64,000 nucleotides of DNA, taken from the NCBI RefSeq assembly GCF_002846555.1, contig NZ_PJMS01000001.1, positions 4,788,501-4,852,500 on the forward strand, written 5' to 3'. This document shows, piece by piece, positions 51,716 to 60,694 of the stretch. The notes under the pieces were generated by a model. That model was given only the letters and a program-made list of their open reading frames with translations, was not told the origin of the DNA and did no database searches. This DNA is from Aquimarina sp. MAR_2010_214 (GTDB lineage Bacteria; Bacteroidota; Bacteroidia; Flavobacteriales; Flavobacteriaceae). How positions within the stretch are numbered: the first letter of the stretch is position 1; every line of letters begins with the position of its first letter. The position numbers were made by a program, and so were the translations under genes.

Positions 51716-52531
51716 ATGAAGAAATTAATCTATATACTGGTAATCCTCATAACATCAATTAGCTGTGAAGATGCAATTGATATAGAGGTCCCTAATGGAA
51801 AGCAAAGATTAGTAATTGATGCTTCTTTTGAATATTACCTAACCGAAACCCCAGTTGATACTGAAGGTGGAGTAAGACTTACATTATCAGCTCCATTTTT
51901 TGATAAAGATACTCCTACTGTGAGTGATGCTACTGTTTTTATTACAGACCTCTCTAATAATTCGGTTATCAATTTTATCGAGTCTATAGAGCCAGGGTTT
52001 TATACCCCAAACACAACTGCATTTACTCCAGAATTCGATACTACATATCAACTTACCGTTATCTACAACAATGAAACTTTTATTGCCACGGCACAACTTA
52101 TTCCTACGGTTCCTATTGATAATGTAGCACAAGGTGATAATACGTTATTTGATGACGAAACCGAAGTTGTTATTTTCTTTACAGATGACGGAACTCGCGA
52201 CGATTTTTATCTTTTCGATTTTGATTTCAGTTTATTTCTGGCAAGTGAAGATCGTTTTTACCAAGGCGAAGCATTCAATTTCTCTTATTTCTATGAAAAT
52301 ATGGTAAATGGACGTAATGTAACCATCAAAATACTAGGAATTGATGAACGTTATTACAACTATGCGAACCTTCTTATTGAACAAAGTGAACAAGAAGGAG
52401 GAAATCCATTTCAAACACCTCCTGCCCTATTAAGAGGTAATATCATTAACACAACTAATATTGATAATTTTGCCTTGGGATACTTTAACCTTTCTGAAGC
52501 TAATAGATTTGATTTTACTATAAAAGAATAG
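51716..52531 (+). CDS. DUF4249 domain lipoprotein
   Basis: A 271-residue lipoprotein with lipobox ITSISC (Cys17) followed directly by EDAIDIEVPNGKQRLVIDASF, the typical opening of DUF4249. The rest is beta-rich (DATVFITDLSNNS, FYTPNT..., TYQLTVIYNNETF). The family accompanies TonB-dependent receptors of the CarboxypepD-regulatory type and probably serves as a surface-exposed or periplasmic partner, as SusD does for SusC, but it is not SusD-like in sequence. It is cotranscribed with the receptor by position. Confidence 0.85.
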   Translation: MKKLIYILVILITSISCEDAIDIEVPNGKQRLVIDASFEYYLTETPVDTEGGVRLTLSAPFFDKDTPTVSDATVFITDLSNNSVINFIESIEPGFYTPNTTAFTPEFDTTYQLTVIYNNETFIATAQLIPTVPIDNVAQGDNTLFDDETEVVIFFTDDGTRDDFYLFDFDFSLFLASEDRFYQGEAFNFSYFYENMVNGRNVTIKILGIDERYYNYANLLIEQSEQEGGNPFQTPPALLRGNIINTTNIDNFALGYFNLSEANRFDFTIKE

Positions 52532-52637
52532 TGTTTTATCATTAAATCTATCTTGATTTTTTAGATTCCGTATCATAGAAAGTCTAAATAACTTCATTAA
52601 AAAAGAAAGTTACTCTGTCTTAAAATCAAAAAATGAG

Positions 52638-52645
52638 TATTTTTG
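52638..52645 (+). promoter_or_regulatory. Putative -7 element of murQ
   Basis: TATTTTTG is exact to TAnnTTTG and lies 4 bases before the murQ ATG, the same spacing as for the glycosyltransferase gene at 2107. A TTG at -33 is not seen. It predicts an almost leaderless mRNA. Confidence 0.4.
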
Positions 52646-52649
52646 AAGC

Positions 52650-53462
52650 ATGTCATTTATAAAAACTACAGAACAATCCTCAAAATATGATCATTTAGAA
52701 AAAATGAGCATTAACGAGTTGCTTTCTAACATAAACAAAGAAGACAAAACAGTTCCTGATGCAGTAGAAAAATCTATTCCACAGGTTGAAGCTTTGATTG
52801 CTCAAATTGTACCAAAACTCAAAGATGGTGGTCGGATTTTCTATCTTGGAGCTGGAACAAGCGGCCGATTAGGAATTGTAGATGCCAGCGAATGCCCACC
52901 TACTTTTGGTGTTTCGCCCGATTTGGTTATCGGATTAATCGCTGGTGGTGATACTGCAATTCGTAAATCTGTAGAATATGCAGAAGATAGTACAGATCAA
53001 AGTTGGAAAGATTTACAAGAATATCAGGTTTCAGAAAAAGATGTCGTTATCGGCATTGCAGCTTCAGGTACTACTCCATATGTTATAAGTGCATTACAGA
53101 AATGTAATGAAAACAATATTACTACAGGATGTATTACTTGTAATGAAGGTAGCCCTTTGGCCCTAACTGCTCAATTTCCAATTGTCATTACTGTAGGTCC
53201 CGAATTTGTAACCGGAAGCTCTCGTATGAAAGCTGGTACTGCCCAAAAATTGGTTTTGAATATGATTTCTACAGCCACTATGATTCAATTAGGTCGAGTA
53301 AAAGGCAATAAAATGGTTGATATGCAACTTAGCAATAATAAGCTGGTAGATCGTGGCATACGAATGATCATGGATGAACTAAATATTAATAGAGAACTAG
53401 CAACCAGATTATTAGAACAATATGGTAGTGTTCGTAATGCTATAGATAATTATGGAGCCTAA
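52650..53462 (+). CDS. murQ: N-acetylmuramic acid 6-phosphate etherase
   Basis: A 270-residue SIS-domain protein with the MurQ signature LGAGTSGRLGIVDASECPPTFG, GIAASGTTPYV and VTGSSRMKAGTAQKLVLN. It cleaves the lactyl ether of MurNAc-6-phosphate in peptidoglycan recycling, giving GlcNAc-6-phosphate. It lacks the last 25-30 residues found in the E. coli enzyme, which is normal for many Bacteroidota forms. The following gene overlaps its end by 11 bases. Confidence 0.95.
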   Translation: MSFIKTTEQSSKYDHLEKMSINELLSNINKEDKTVPDAVEKSIPQVEALIAQIVPKLKDGGRIFYLGAGTSGRLGIVDASECPPTFGVSPDLVIGLIAGGDTAIRKSVEYAEDSTDQSWKDLQEYQVSEKDVVIGIAASGTTPYVISALQKCNENNITTGCITCNEGSPLALTAQFPIVITVGPEFVTGSSRMKAGTAQKLVLNMISTATMIQLGRVKGNKMVDMQLSNNKLVDRGIRMIMDELNINRELATRLLEQYGSVRNAIDNYGA

Positions 53463-53685
53463 AAGAACAAACAAAGAATTATTAGGCAAAGGTGTACAAC
53501 GTATGGCTATTGCTTTTATTTTCATGTTTATAAGCCCTGTTATCATCCATTCGGCTTTTAAGAATCAAGACCATCCATTATATATACCTATTTTGATTTT
53601 AGGATTAGCAGGTGCTGGTTTTGCTATATTTATGGCTTTTAGAGGCCTAAGAACTATTATGGATTCGTTTTTCGGAAAAAAATGA
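53452..53685 (+). CDS. DUF6095 family small membrane protein
   Basis: A 77-residue protein with two membrane segments (about 16-36 and 43-63), separated by HSAFKNQDHPLYIPI. The pattern fits the small Bacteroidota family DUF6095 that follows murQ. It overlaps murQ by 11 bases, so translation is coupled. The function is unknown. Confidence 0.75.
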   Translation: MEPKRTNKELLGKGVQRMAIAFIFMFISPVIIHSAFKNQDHPLYIPILILGLAGAGFAIFMAFRGLRTIMDSFFGKK

Positions 53686-53770
53686 TTTCTGGCCTAGTTT
53701 GTCTCTAGCATTACCTTATACTAATTTATTTTGTCGACATATTAATATCATTACGATTTATATGCAATAT

Positions 53771-53800
53771 GAACTACCTATTATACATAATAAGTAGCTC
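53771..53800 (-). terminator. Hairpin between convergent genes
   Basis: A 14-bp stem with two wobble pairs on the minus strand and a 2-base loop lies between the DUF6095 gene and the minus-strand lipoprotein. It could end the lipoprotein transcript. No clear T-run follows. Confidence 0.35.
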
Positions 53801-53817
53801 ATATAAGTAAGACTATA

Positions 53818-54393
53818 TTAGTATACCCATCCAACTACTCCTTCATATTTTAACCCTGCATTGATTCCTTCTGAATAATTTTTGGTAAATAAATGATCCG
53901 AGTTTCTGGCATCATAAAAACGATATAGTTTTCTTTTTCCATTACCTGGTTTCTTTTGTATTAAAACAAATTGTCCCCTAACAGCATCTCTCCAACCTCT
54001 ATTTACCAAATTCAAAAACTCTGTAGTGTTAGTTGTTAACACAAAATCTGTTTTGCTAGGATGTAGCATAAAATACATATCACTGTATAAAGCCTTATTA
54101 ATTTCTCTAGGGTTTTTAACTACTGGAGTTCTAAAAGCGACCCCTTCTCTTCTTCCAATACCAACTCCTAATCCTCCCTGTGTTTTGTAGGTATGTAGTG
54201 ATCCTCTTCCACTATAATATCTATATACATTTTCATATCGAAATGTACTTGCTTTACCATTTGTATTTTCTGATGGCTCAATTTCTGTTGTTTCAAATGA
54301 TTGCTCTGGCAATTGTTCTTGATCTTCAGTTTCACATGAAGTTAAGATAAAGGCAATACTTAAAATTGAAAATATAAATTTACTTTTTTTCAT
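53818..54393 (-). CDS. Lipoprotein with DUF5648-like C-terminal repeats
   Basis: Started at the ATG complementary to 54391-54393 (MKKSKFIFSILSIAFILTSC), it has 191 residues and a lipobox with LTSC (Cys20); a longer frame start has no better signal. Two related segments follow: YRYYSGRGSLHTYKTQ and YRFYDARNSDHLFTKNYSEG...EGVVGWVY. These fit DUF5648, a beta-propeller-like repeat of cell-surface proteins. A 45-residue acidic linker separates the lipid anchor from the domain. The function is unknown. Confidence 0.7.
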   Translation of the reverse strand: MKKSKFIFSILSIAFILTSCETEDQEQLPEQSFETTEIEPSENTNGKASTFRYENVYRYYSGRGSLHTYKTQGGLGVGIGRREGVAFRTPVVKNPREINKALYSDMYFMLHPSKTDFVLTTNTTEFLNLVNRGWRDAVRGQFVLIQKKPGNGKRKLYRFYDARNSDHLFTKNYSEGINAGLKYEGVVGWVY

Positions 54394-54587
54394 ACCGTAT
54401 AAGGTTTTAATATTAATATTCATTTCTGAGAATAAATATATACAACCTGAAAAATCAAAAGAATACTATGAGGATATATGTTAAGATTTTGTGGACGAAC
54501 AACCTTAATAAGTGGGCTTATGTTTAAAAAAAATGAATATGTTGATTTATTTAATAGTATACTAATCAGAATTTTATAACTTATAGA

Positions 54588-55298
54588 CTATATCACTTTT
54601 AATCTTTTATACAGTTCTTCTTTAAATGTACGCCCGATAGGAATATGATGACTATTTATGTCTATAATCTGATCAGGTTCATAGAAAGAGTCTATTTTCT
54701 CCCAATTAATTATATATGACCGATGCGTCTGTACAAAAGTCTTATTATCTAATAATTTAAGTAAACTAAGAATAGAATATCTTACTGAAAGTTTTTTATT
54801 ATCAGAAGTAATTATTGAGCAATAGTTTTTAGAATCTGTATGCGCAAAAAGAATCGTATCTAATGCTACTTTTATTAATTTATTACCACTTTTAATAAAA
54901 ACGACAGAAGGTTCTTCTCTATCTTTTTTATTGTTGGTACTACTTTTTTCTGCAAGAATAAGAGCAGCTTGCAAATCCTTTTCATTTATTGGTTTGGTAA
55001 TATAGGCAATAGGAGAAATCTCAGCAGCTTCAGACATTACTTCTACATTGCAATCAAAGGTAGTAAACAAAACAGGGATTTTATATAGTGATTTAATTCT
55101 CTTTCCTAATTTAATCCCAGATTGTTTCCCATTAAGATGTATATCCAGTACTACTGCATCTGGCATGAGTTTTCCTATTTGTTCCTGCGCTTCAAAAGGA
55201 TCATCAGAATTACCAATACAAGTATGCCCCAACGTTTCTAATGTTATACTAATATCTTCAAGATGAAACATATCATCTTCTACTATATATAGATTCAT
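54588..55298 (-). CDS. LytTR-type response regulator
   Basis: A 236-residue regulator with a receiver domain (about 1-120; acidic D8/D9, phosphoacceptor D52, lysine in ITKPINE) and a LytTR DNA-binding domain (about 135-236, with FVQTHRSYIINWEKIDSF). It is controlled by phosphorylation, most likely by the histidine kinase encoded 3 bases upstream. LytTR regulators often control extracellular or surface functions. Confidence 0.93.
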   Translation of the reverse strand: MNLYIVEDDMFHLEDISITLETLGHTCIGNSDDPFEAQEQIGKLMPDAVVLDIHLNGKQSGIKLGKRIKSLYKIPVLFTTFDCNVEVMSEAAEISPIAYITKPINEKDLQAALILAEKSSTNNKKDREEPSVVFIKSGNKLIKVALDTILFAHTDSKNYCSIITSDNKKLSVRYSILSLLKLLDNKTFVQTHRSYIINWEKIDSFYEPDQIIDINSHHIPIGRTFKEELYKRLKVI

Positions 55299-55301
55299 AA
55301 T

Positions 55302-57512
55302 TTATGCAGTTCTGGATTCTATAGCTTTTTCTTGTTCTAATTCTATAGCGTTGGCTATTGGAAAACTTAAATCGAATCGTGTTCCTATTCTTCTCTTAGA
55401 AGATACTTTTATTACACCTTTATGCATGTTTACAAAACGATATACAAGATTAAGACCAAGTCCTGTTCCTTTTTCTCCTTGAGTCCCAATACTAGTTTGC
55501 CCTTCTTTTAATGTAAAAACATACTGTAGTTGTTCTTCGGTCATCCCAACTCCAGTATCACTAACCGAACATACTAACGTATTAAAGTCTCTTTTAAATT
55601 CAATTTCTATATTTCCGTTTTCGGTATACTTTAATGCATTACCAATAAGGTTTCTAAATATCACATGAAATGCTCCTTTATCAAACTTGATTGATACATC
55701 TTTGTGGTATTTTAGTTTGATATTTGTGTTTTTATAAGTAGCCTGTTGTTCAAAACCTTTAATAATCTCATCAAACTGTTCTTTAACAGATAATCGTTCA
55801 GGATGTATTCGATAACCTTTCATTTGTTCTAAAGACCAGTTTAGTAAATTATCTAGCATATTTGAAAGACTCTCTGAGTTTTTTTCAAGTTCATTTGAAA
55901 GTTCGATTGTACGCTCATGATTTCCTTTATCTATATGATGTTTTAAAATCTTTCCAGATCGTTGAAACGGAATTATCATACCTCTAAGATCATGAGCTAT
56001 TATAGAAAAAAGTCTGTTTTTAACTCGATTTGTAGCTGTAAGTTCTTTTTGTTGTTTGCGTAATTTTCTATATGACAAAACACCTATTATTAATATCAAT
56101 AAAAGAAATACTGAGGCTAGAAGATATAGGTTTTGTTTCGTTTTTTCTTTTTCTGCAATTTGTTCTTTTTCTTCTTTTTCTCGGTTGAGATTTATAATTG
56201 TCAGTTCTTTCTTTTTTGTATTGTATTTTTTTTCAAGATTTGCTACTTTAAACTTAACATCACTATTAGATAAAGAATCTTTTATTCTATTATATTGAGT
56301 ATAATGAAATAAAGCTTTTTCAAAATTGCCAGTACTTTCAAAATATCGTTTTGAATTATCGTGCCAATCTTGTGTATCCCCAGGTAATTTTGTATCTAAT
56401 ACCAGTTCTTCTAATTCTTCTAAAAATCCTTTTACTTTTTTATAATCTTTCTTATTGAAATTAATTCGCAACATAGCAAGAAGACTCTCCTTAAGTGATC
56501 GATCTATTTGTATTATTTTTGAGATGGTATATGCCTGATTAAAATATTGCTCAGCTAATTTATAATCTTCAAAACCTTCATAATATATCAATCCTTTATC
56601 ACGAAGACACTCTCCTATCTGAAAATCACTCTTAAGTTTTTTTGCCAACACCAATGCCAAATCTATATTCTCCAATGCTTTTTCATAGCTTTTCAAATTT
56701 CGCTGTTGTCGAGATAAAATGATATAGTTAAGTAATAATATCCGATCATTATTGTCTTTTTTACATCGTTCGATTCCTATATTTATATAATACAAAGCAG
56801 TTTCATACTGTTTTAAAGTATTATAAGATACTCCCAAGACATAATAAGTATTAACAATATCCTGAGAACCGTATTCTTCTTTTAATTCTAATGCTTTTAG
56901 AAAGTTTTCTACAGCCAGTTCATACTCTTTAATATGATAATACTGAACCCCTATATTTTGATGCAAATTAGGAATATTAGAAGTTATATCAAATCTAATA
57001 GCTACCTGCAAAGCTGAATCCGAATAGGTAATGGCTAACTCTTTTTTATATTCGGCACTAGAGAGGTTTTGCATTTGATTATAATAGCCTACCCAATACA
57101 TACTTTCTGGGTATTTTTTTAGGGCATCTCGAGATTTCTTAAGTAGTAATTTTGCTTTTACCAACTGATTATCAACTATATAAAGTCCACCTTTATCAGA
57201 ATACAAATCCCCTATTTGTTCATAATCATTGATCTCTTTACCCAGAATTATGGCTTGATCTACATAGTAAAAAGCTGAATCTATATTGAGTTTTCTTTTA
57301 TAGACTGTAGAATTTTCTCTTAATATTTCAACTTTACATGAAGGAGCAACTTTTGAAAAATAAAATTTATTCAGGTTTAATAACAAATCTCCATTTGATG
57401 TAGTATCCTTTATACTTTTCCACTCTGCACAATAATCTTTTTCAGTTTGTGCTTGGGTAGCAACATTTATTAAAAGAAGAATAAGTAAGTATAATGCTTT
57501 TTGAATAGTCAT
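55302..57512 (-). CDS. TPR-containing sensor histidine kinase
   Basis: A 736-residue protein with a signal peptide, periplasmic TPR-like helical repeats (about 40-400), a coiled coil with many E and K (about 425-450), one membrane segment (about 455-478) and a cytoplasmic kinase. H507 lies in IIAHDLRG, and the ATP-binding motifs are RNLIGNALKYTE, DTGVGM and GTGLGL. It phosphorylates the LytTR regulator encoded 3 bases downstream. The signal sensed by the TPRs is unknown. Confidence 0.93.
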   Translation of the reverse strand: MTIQKALYLLILLLINVATQAQTEKDYCAEWKSIKDTTSNGDLLLNLNKFYFSKVAPSCKVEILRENSTVYKRKLNIDSAFYYVDQAIILGKEINDYEQIGDLYSDKGGLYIVDNQLVKAKLLLKKSRDALKKYPESMYWVGYYNQMQNLSSAEYKKELAITYSDSALQVAIRFDITSNIPNLHQNIGVQYYHIKEYELAVENFLKALELKEEYGSQDIVNTYYVLGVSYNTLKQYETALYYINIGIERCKKDNNDRILLLNYIILSRQQRNLKSYEKALENIDLALVLAKKLKSDFQIGECLRDKGLIYYEGFEDYKLAEQYFNQAYTISKIIQIDRSLKESLLAMLRINFNKKDYKKVKGFLEELEELVLDTKLPGDTQDWHDNSKRYFESTGNFEKALFHYTQYNRIKDSLSNSDVKFKVANLEKKYNTKKKELTIINLNREKEEKEQIAEKEKTKQNLYLLASVFLLLILIIGVLSYRKLRKQQKELTATNRVKNRLFSIIAHDLRGMIIPFQRSGKILKHHIDKGNHERTIELSNELEKNSESLSNMLDNLLNWSLEQMKGYRIHPERLSVKEQFDEIIKGFEQQATYKNTNIKLKYHKDVSIKFDKGAFHVIFRNLIGNALKYTENGNIEIEFKRDFNTLVCSVSDTGVGMTEEQLQYVFTLKEGQTSIGTQGEKGTGLGLNLVYRFVNMHKGVIKVSSKRRIGTRFDLSFPIANAIELEQEKAIESRTA

Positions 57513-57572
57513 GGTTGATAGTTTGATTTATCCTGTGTAATTCTTATTGTCTCTTAATTAATTATTTAATTT

Positions 57573-58007
57573 TCATCGATTTAAATACGTCATACCAATA
57601 TCTAATCCATTAGCCAATTCATATAAACTTGTAGCTTCAAGCATATTCTTTAAGTTTTTTCTGACTAACAAAAATTTATCGTGCACTGGACATGGTTTAT
57701 GAGCATTACATTCCTTTAACCCAAGTCCACAACCACTATAAATATTAGCTCCATCAATAGCATACACAATCTCTTCTAGCATTATTTCACTAATTCTTTT
57801 CTCTTCTATTAAAAACCCTCCTTTAGGACCTTTGATAGAATCTAAAATTTTATTTTTCACTAATTGCTGAAGTATTTTAGCGGTAAAAGCCTCAGGGGAA
57901 TTAATTTCTTTAGTAATAGCTTTTAGGTTTGTGCACTTACTTTGTAATGATTGTTGTGCAACATAAATCGAAGCTTTAATACCATATTCACAAGCTTTAG
58001 AAAACAT
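57573..58007 (-). CDS. Rrf2 family transcriptional regulator
   Basis: A 144-residue Rrf2 protein. The N-terminal winged helix (about 1-80) is followed by a possible Fe-S ligand set C93, C100 and C106 (SGCGLGLKECNAHKPCP), resembling the IscR/NsrR spacing. Such regulators respond to iron-sulfur status, nitric oxide or redox. It is transcribed toward the histidine kinase, whose promoter lies in the 60-base gap. A palindrome in its own promoter (58053-58066) suggests autoregulation. Confidence 0.9.
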   Translation of the reverse strand: MFSKACEYGIKASIYVAQQSLQSKCTNLKAITKEINSPEAFTAKILQQLVKNKILDSIKGPKGGFLIEEKRISEIMLEEIVYAIDGANIYSGCGLGLKECNAHKPCPVHDKFLLVRKNLKNMLEATSLYELANGLDIGMTYLNR

Positions 58008-58052
58008 ACTTTTTTTTTAATACGACCGAATATATGTATCTTATTTTAATTC

Positions 58053-58066
58053 GGATAAATTTATCC
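58053..58066. promoter_or_regulatory. Palindrome in the Rrf2 promoter, probable operator
   Basis: GGATAAATTTATCC is a perfect 14-bp palindrome 45 bases upstream of the Rrf2 start. A related half-site (AGGATAAAT on the minus strand) lies at 57526-57534, before the histidine kinase gene. It may be bound by the Rrf2 protein. Confidence 0.55.
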
Positions 58067-58136
58067 TAAATAAAACATGATTTTTAAAATTTTGTGAAAT
58101 AGTTAACAAAAAACCTTTCTATTTTCAAAAGTCAAT

Positions 58137-58190
58137 AAGAATTTCTTGAAACGAACTATCCTCAAGGCAGAGCATCAAGGAATTCTTTTT
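58137..58190 (+). terminator. Orphan intrinsic terminator, possible small RNA end
   Basis: A 13-bp stem with one wobble pair (58137-58149 with 58175-58187) and a 25-base loop is followed by T to 58190. It lies in the divergent gap between Rrf2 and a lipoprotein, with no plus-strand gene before it for over 4 kb. A short plus-strand RNA from about 58020-58190 is possible. Confidence 0.45.
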
Positions 58191-58345
58191 GATTAAAACA
58201 TTCATCTACATTATCCTTACATTCATCCACATATACAACACAAACATCCACTTCTTGGTTTTATTCTTTATCTAGTAAAATACATTTACATCGACAAAAA
58301 TTATATAGGGAATCATTTTTAAAAATTTAAATGAACAAAAAACTT

Positions 58346-58873
58346 ATGAAAAAAATTAATTTAACCCCAGTAATATTATTTGCAGCTTTTGCGCTAGCTC
58401 TTAGTTCTTGCAACAAAGATGATGATGCAGTTCCTGTGGTCACTCCCGAAGGAACTGAAAACATTTCTCTCTCATTATCCAAAGGGTATACTGAGGATTT
58501 GGGAGAAGATATAAATGCATTTAACATTGAAATATTCTTAGTTTCTAATGAAATGACTTTTAATACTGATTCAGGAGAATTTCAAGGAAATGGAACTGTG
58601 TTAGAATTTGATTTTCATTCCTCTACAAATACATTAGCTGCAGGAACTTATAGCTTTGAAGATTATACTACTGATAGATCTGCTCTTAAATTTGATGGAG
58701 ACATTGATATCACTAATGGGAAAGGATTTTCTATAAAAGGAGGAACTGTAAAAATATCATATGATGGTGATCAAACTGTTTTAGAATATGATTTAATCCT
58801 TGATTCGATAAATACTGACAAAAATTCTACTACTAAAGGAAGTTTCAAAGGTTTATTAGCCATTATAGAATAA
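58346..58873 (+). CDS. Lipoprotein of unknown function
   Basis: Counted from the ATG at 58346 (MKKINLTPVILFAAFALALSSC), a 175-residue lipoprotein with its lipid cysteine at about residue 22; an ATG 5 codons upstream is also possible. The mature part is acidic at first (NKDDDAVPV) and then beta-rich, with tandem Gly/Asp turns (EDINAFNIEIFLVS, GTVLEFDFHSS, GGTVKISYDGDQT). It resembles small Bacteroidota lipoproteins without a named family. A terminator follows, so it is monocistronic. Confidence 0.65.
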   Translation: MKKINLTPVILFAAFALALSSCNKDDDAVPVVTPEGTENISLSLSKGYTEDLGEDINAFNIEIFLVSNEMTFNTDSGEFQGNGTVLEFDFHSSTNTLAAGTYSFEDYTTDRSALKFDGDIDITNGKGFSIKGGTVKISYDGDQTVLEYDLILDSINTDKNSTTKGSFKGLLAIIE

Positions 58874-58896
58874 AAACGAAATTCTACTAAATCAAA

Positions 58897-58938
58897 AAAC
58901 TGCATTAGTATCTTAAAGCTAATGTAGTTTCTATTTCT
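58897..58938 (+). terminator. Intrinsic terminator after the lipoprotein
   Basis: AAACTGCATTAG (58897-58908) pairs with 58919-58930 with one wobble, followed by a T-rich stretch. It may also serve the convergent gene. Confidence 0.7.
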
Positions 58939-58951
58939 TTATTATTCAATA

Positions 58952-59461
58952 CTAAATCCCTTCTCTTCTACTAATCGGTGTTGTTGGGTTATATCCAAAA
59001 CCAGGAATTTTTATTTCTATTCCTAATCGATTAAGAATATACCCAATAGTTGCATAATGATGTACTGCATGACTATTGGCATGAGCAAGGATACTCTCTA
59101 ACGTATAGTTTACAGTTACTTTTCCTTGTCCCAAATTATCAGTAACATGAATTAAATACTCTGTATTTATATCAATATAGGATTGTAATGTTTCCTGAAG
59201 TTGGTATATATGATGTATTGCAGATTCTTTATCTGTAGACAATATTTCATCTCGCTTACGAGCAGTTAGATCAATGTTATTAGAATCTAACCCATTAATT
59301 ATACAATCAAAAAAATCGAGGATATGACGTATATGCGACCCTATACTAGAGTAATATGGACCAACCGAACTGTTTTGATATGTAGTAGAATCTATAGCAT
59401 TAAGTAAGTCTACAGCACTACTAAGATTATAATTTATTGAAGAGATAACTAATTGTTTCAT
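58952..59461 (-). CDS. DinB/YfiT-type putative metal-dependent protein (not the polymerase)
   Basis: A 169-residue four-helix-bundle protein of the DinB-like superfamily. Three potential metal-binding histidines are seen: the HIRH segment at about residues 48-51, and HANSHAVHHYATIG near residues 130-137. These proteins are often thiol-dependent S-transferases or of unknown function. The name comes from a Bacillus damage-inducible gene and has no relation to the DNA polymerase at 60750. It is convergent with the lipoprotein. Confidence 0.8.
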   Translation of the reverse strand: MKQLVISSINYNLSSAVDLLNAIDSTTYQNSSVGPYYSSIGSHIRHILDFFDCIINGLDSNNIDLTARKRDEILSTDKESAIHHIYQLQETLQSYIDINTEYLIHVTDNLGQGKVTVNYTLESILAHANSHAVHHYATIGYILNRLGIEIKIPGFGYNPTTPISRREGI

Positions 59462-59749
59462 GAGCCGTTTAGACGTAAGATAGATAACTAACTTACAAAT
59501 TTTATAGATATGGTCATAAATTTAATTTTAAAAAAAGTTATTTTATGAATAATATTACGTGTAAATCATCGTTTAAATTATTGATTTACAATAACAATCA
59601 TCCTGCTTTCTCACACCCAGTAGGACATTTATCACCAAAAACAAGGTTTATCCGTAAAAATTAAGTTAAAATGCGTATTTCATCGATTAATGACTGTTTT
59701 TTTTGGATGTTACATATAAAATATTGTATTATTGTTGTGTGATTTAAAA

Positions 59750-59758
59750 GCCCCCAAA
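59750..59758 (+). promoter_or_regulatory. GCCCCCAAA motif before the coiled-coil protein start
   Basis: The same 9-mer at the same 2-base distance from the ATG as at the CAP lipoprotein (10126-10134). A weak promoter is possible upstream (TTG-N21-TATTATTG, one mismatch). Confidence 0.35.
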
Positions 59759-59760
59759 GA

Positions 59761-60582
59761 ATGAAAAAAATTGCACTTATACTGTTTTTGCTATGTTTTA
59801 TCCCCAAAACTAACGCCCAAGATATATACGACGATGCCTTAACTGCTGCCAGTTATGCATACTCGCACAGTAAAAAAGCACATGGGGCAAATAACGTTTT
59901 TCATACTCAAGAATACGCAGATAAAGCTATAGAAGCTTTCCAGAAAGTAGAAGATCTTTCAGATAAATGTGGCTGCAAAAAAGCCAATGAGACTGCATAT
60001 ACAGCTAGAGTTGATATGGAAAGTTCTCTAGAACAGGATACTTATGAGCGTAGTAGATATTTCGCTAAGCGTGCTAAGGAATTAGGGTCTAAATTACTAG
60101 AACAATTAACTTTTTGCCAAGCCAATAGTGGTAGTAACTACACAGATGCAGAAGAAGCCTCTACAGCAGAAGAAAACGAATTAGCAGAAGCTACTCAAGA
60201 AGTTGCCAGTAAACAAAAAGAATTAGAAGAAAAACGTCGTCAGTTAGAACTTGAACAACAAAAACTTGAACAACAAATAGCTGAGCAAAATAAGATAAAA
60301 GCCGATTTTGAAGCTAAACGAGCTGCTGAATTAAAAGCACAGTCATTGATGAAATCAAAAGCTGAAACAGCATTACAAAAATTAGAAAATGCACTACAAG
60401 AATTAAGCGTAGTACTAAACGAAGAATCTAAATTTGAATCACATGCTGATTATGTGCGAAGTGAAAATGATCTAAAAAACGAATCACTCGACGATACAAA
60501 AACATTTTATGTAAATAGAGCAAAAGAACTTACCCAAACCGCTATGCAACAATTTGCCGGTTATAATATGGTAGAAAATTAA
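59761..60582 (+). CDS. Periplasmic coiled-coil protein, unknown function
   Basis: A 273-residue protein with a clear signal peptide (about 1-19, KTNAQ). A helical cysteine-containing region follows (about 25-120, with DKCGCKKANE), then a long charged coiled coil (about 140-200, EVASKQKELEEKRRQLELEQ) and a further helical part. It resembles Bacteroidota proteins of unknown function, not a named family. It is monocistronic by position, with a terminator at 60630. The link to dinB downstream is probably only spatial. Confidence 0.7.
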   Translation: MKKIALILFLLCFIPKTNAQDIYDDALTAASYAYSHSKKAHGANNVFHTQEYADKAIEAFQKVEDLSDKCGCKKANETAYTARVDMESSLEQDTYERSRYFAKRAKELGSKLLEQLTFCQANSGSNYTDAEEASTAEENELAEATQEVASKQKELEEKRRQLELEQQKLEQQIAEQNKIKADFEAKRAAELKAQSLMKSKAETALQKLENALQELSVVLNEESKFESHADYVRSENDLKNESLDDTKTFYVNRAKELTQTAMQQFAGYNMVEN

Positions 60583-60629
60583 TTAACGCTGAATTTTATT
60601 TTGTAGCCCCAAAATAAAATTTTTACAAG

Positions 60630-60665
60630 CGACATCTCTCTTCTTGTGAGATGTCGTTTTTTTTT
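60630..60665 (+). terminator. Intrinsic terminator after the coiled-coil gene
   Basis: CGACATCTC (60630-60638) pairs perfectly with 60648-60656 over a 9-base loop, followed by nine T. It separates this gene from the dinB cassette, so dinB must have its own promoter. Confidence 0.9.
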
Positions 60666-60694
60666 ATCCTATTGTGAATAAAAAAAATGTTTAA

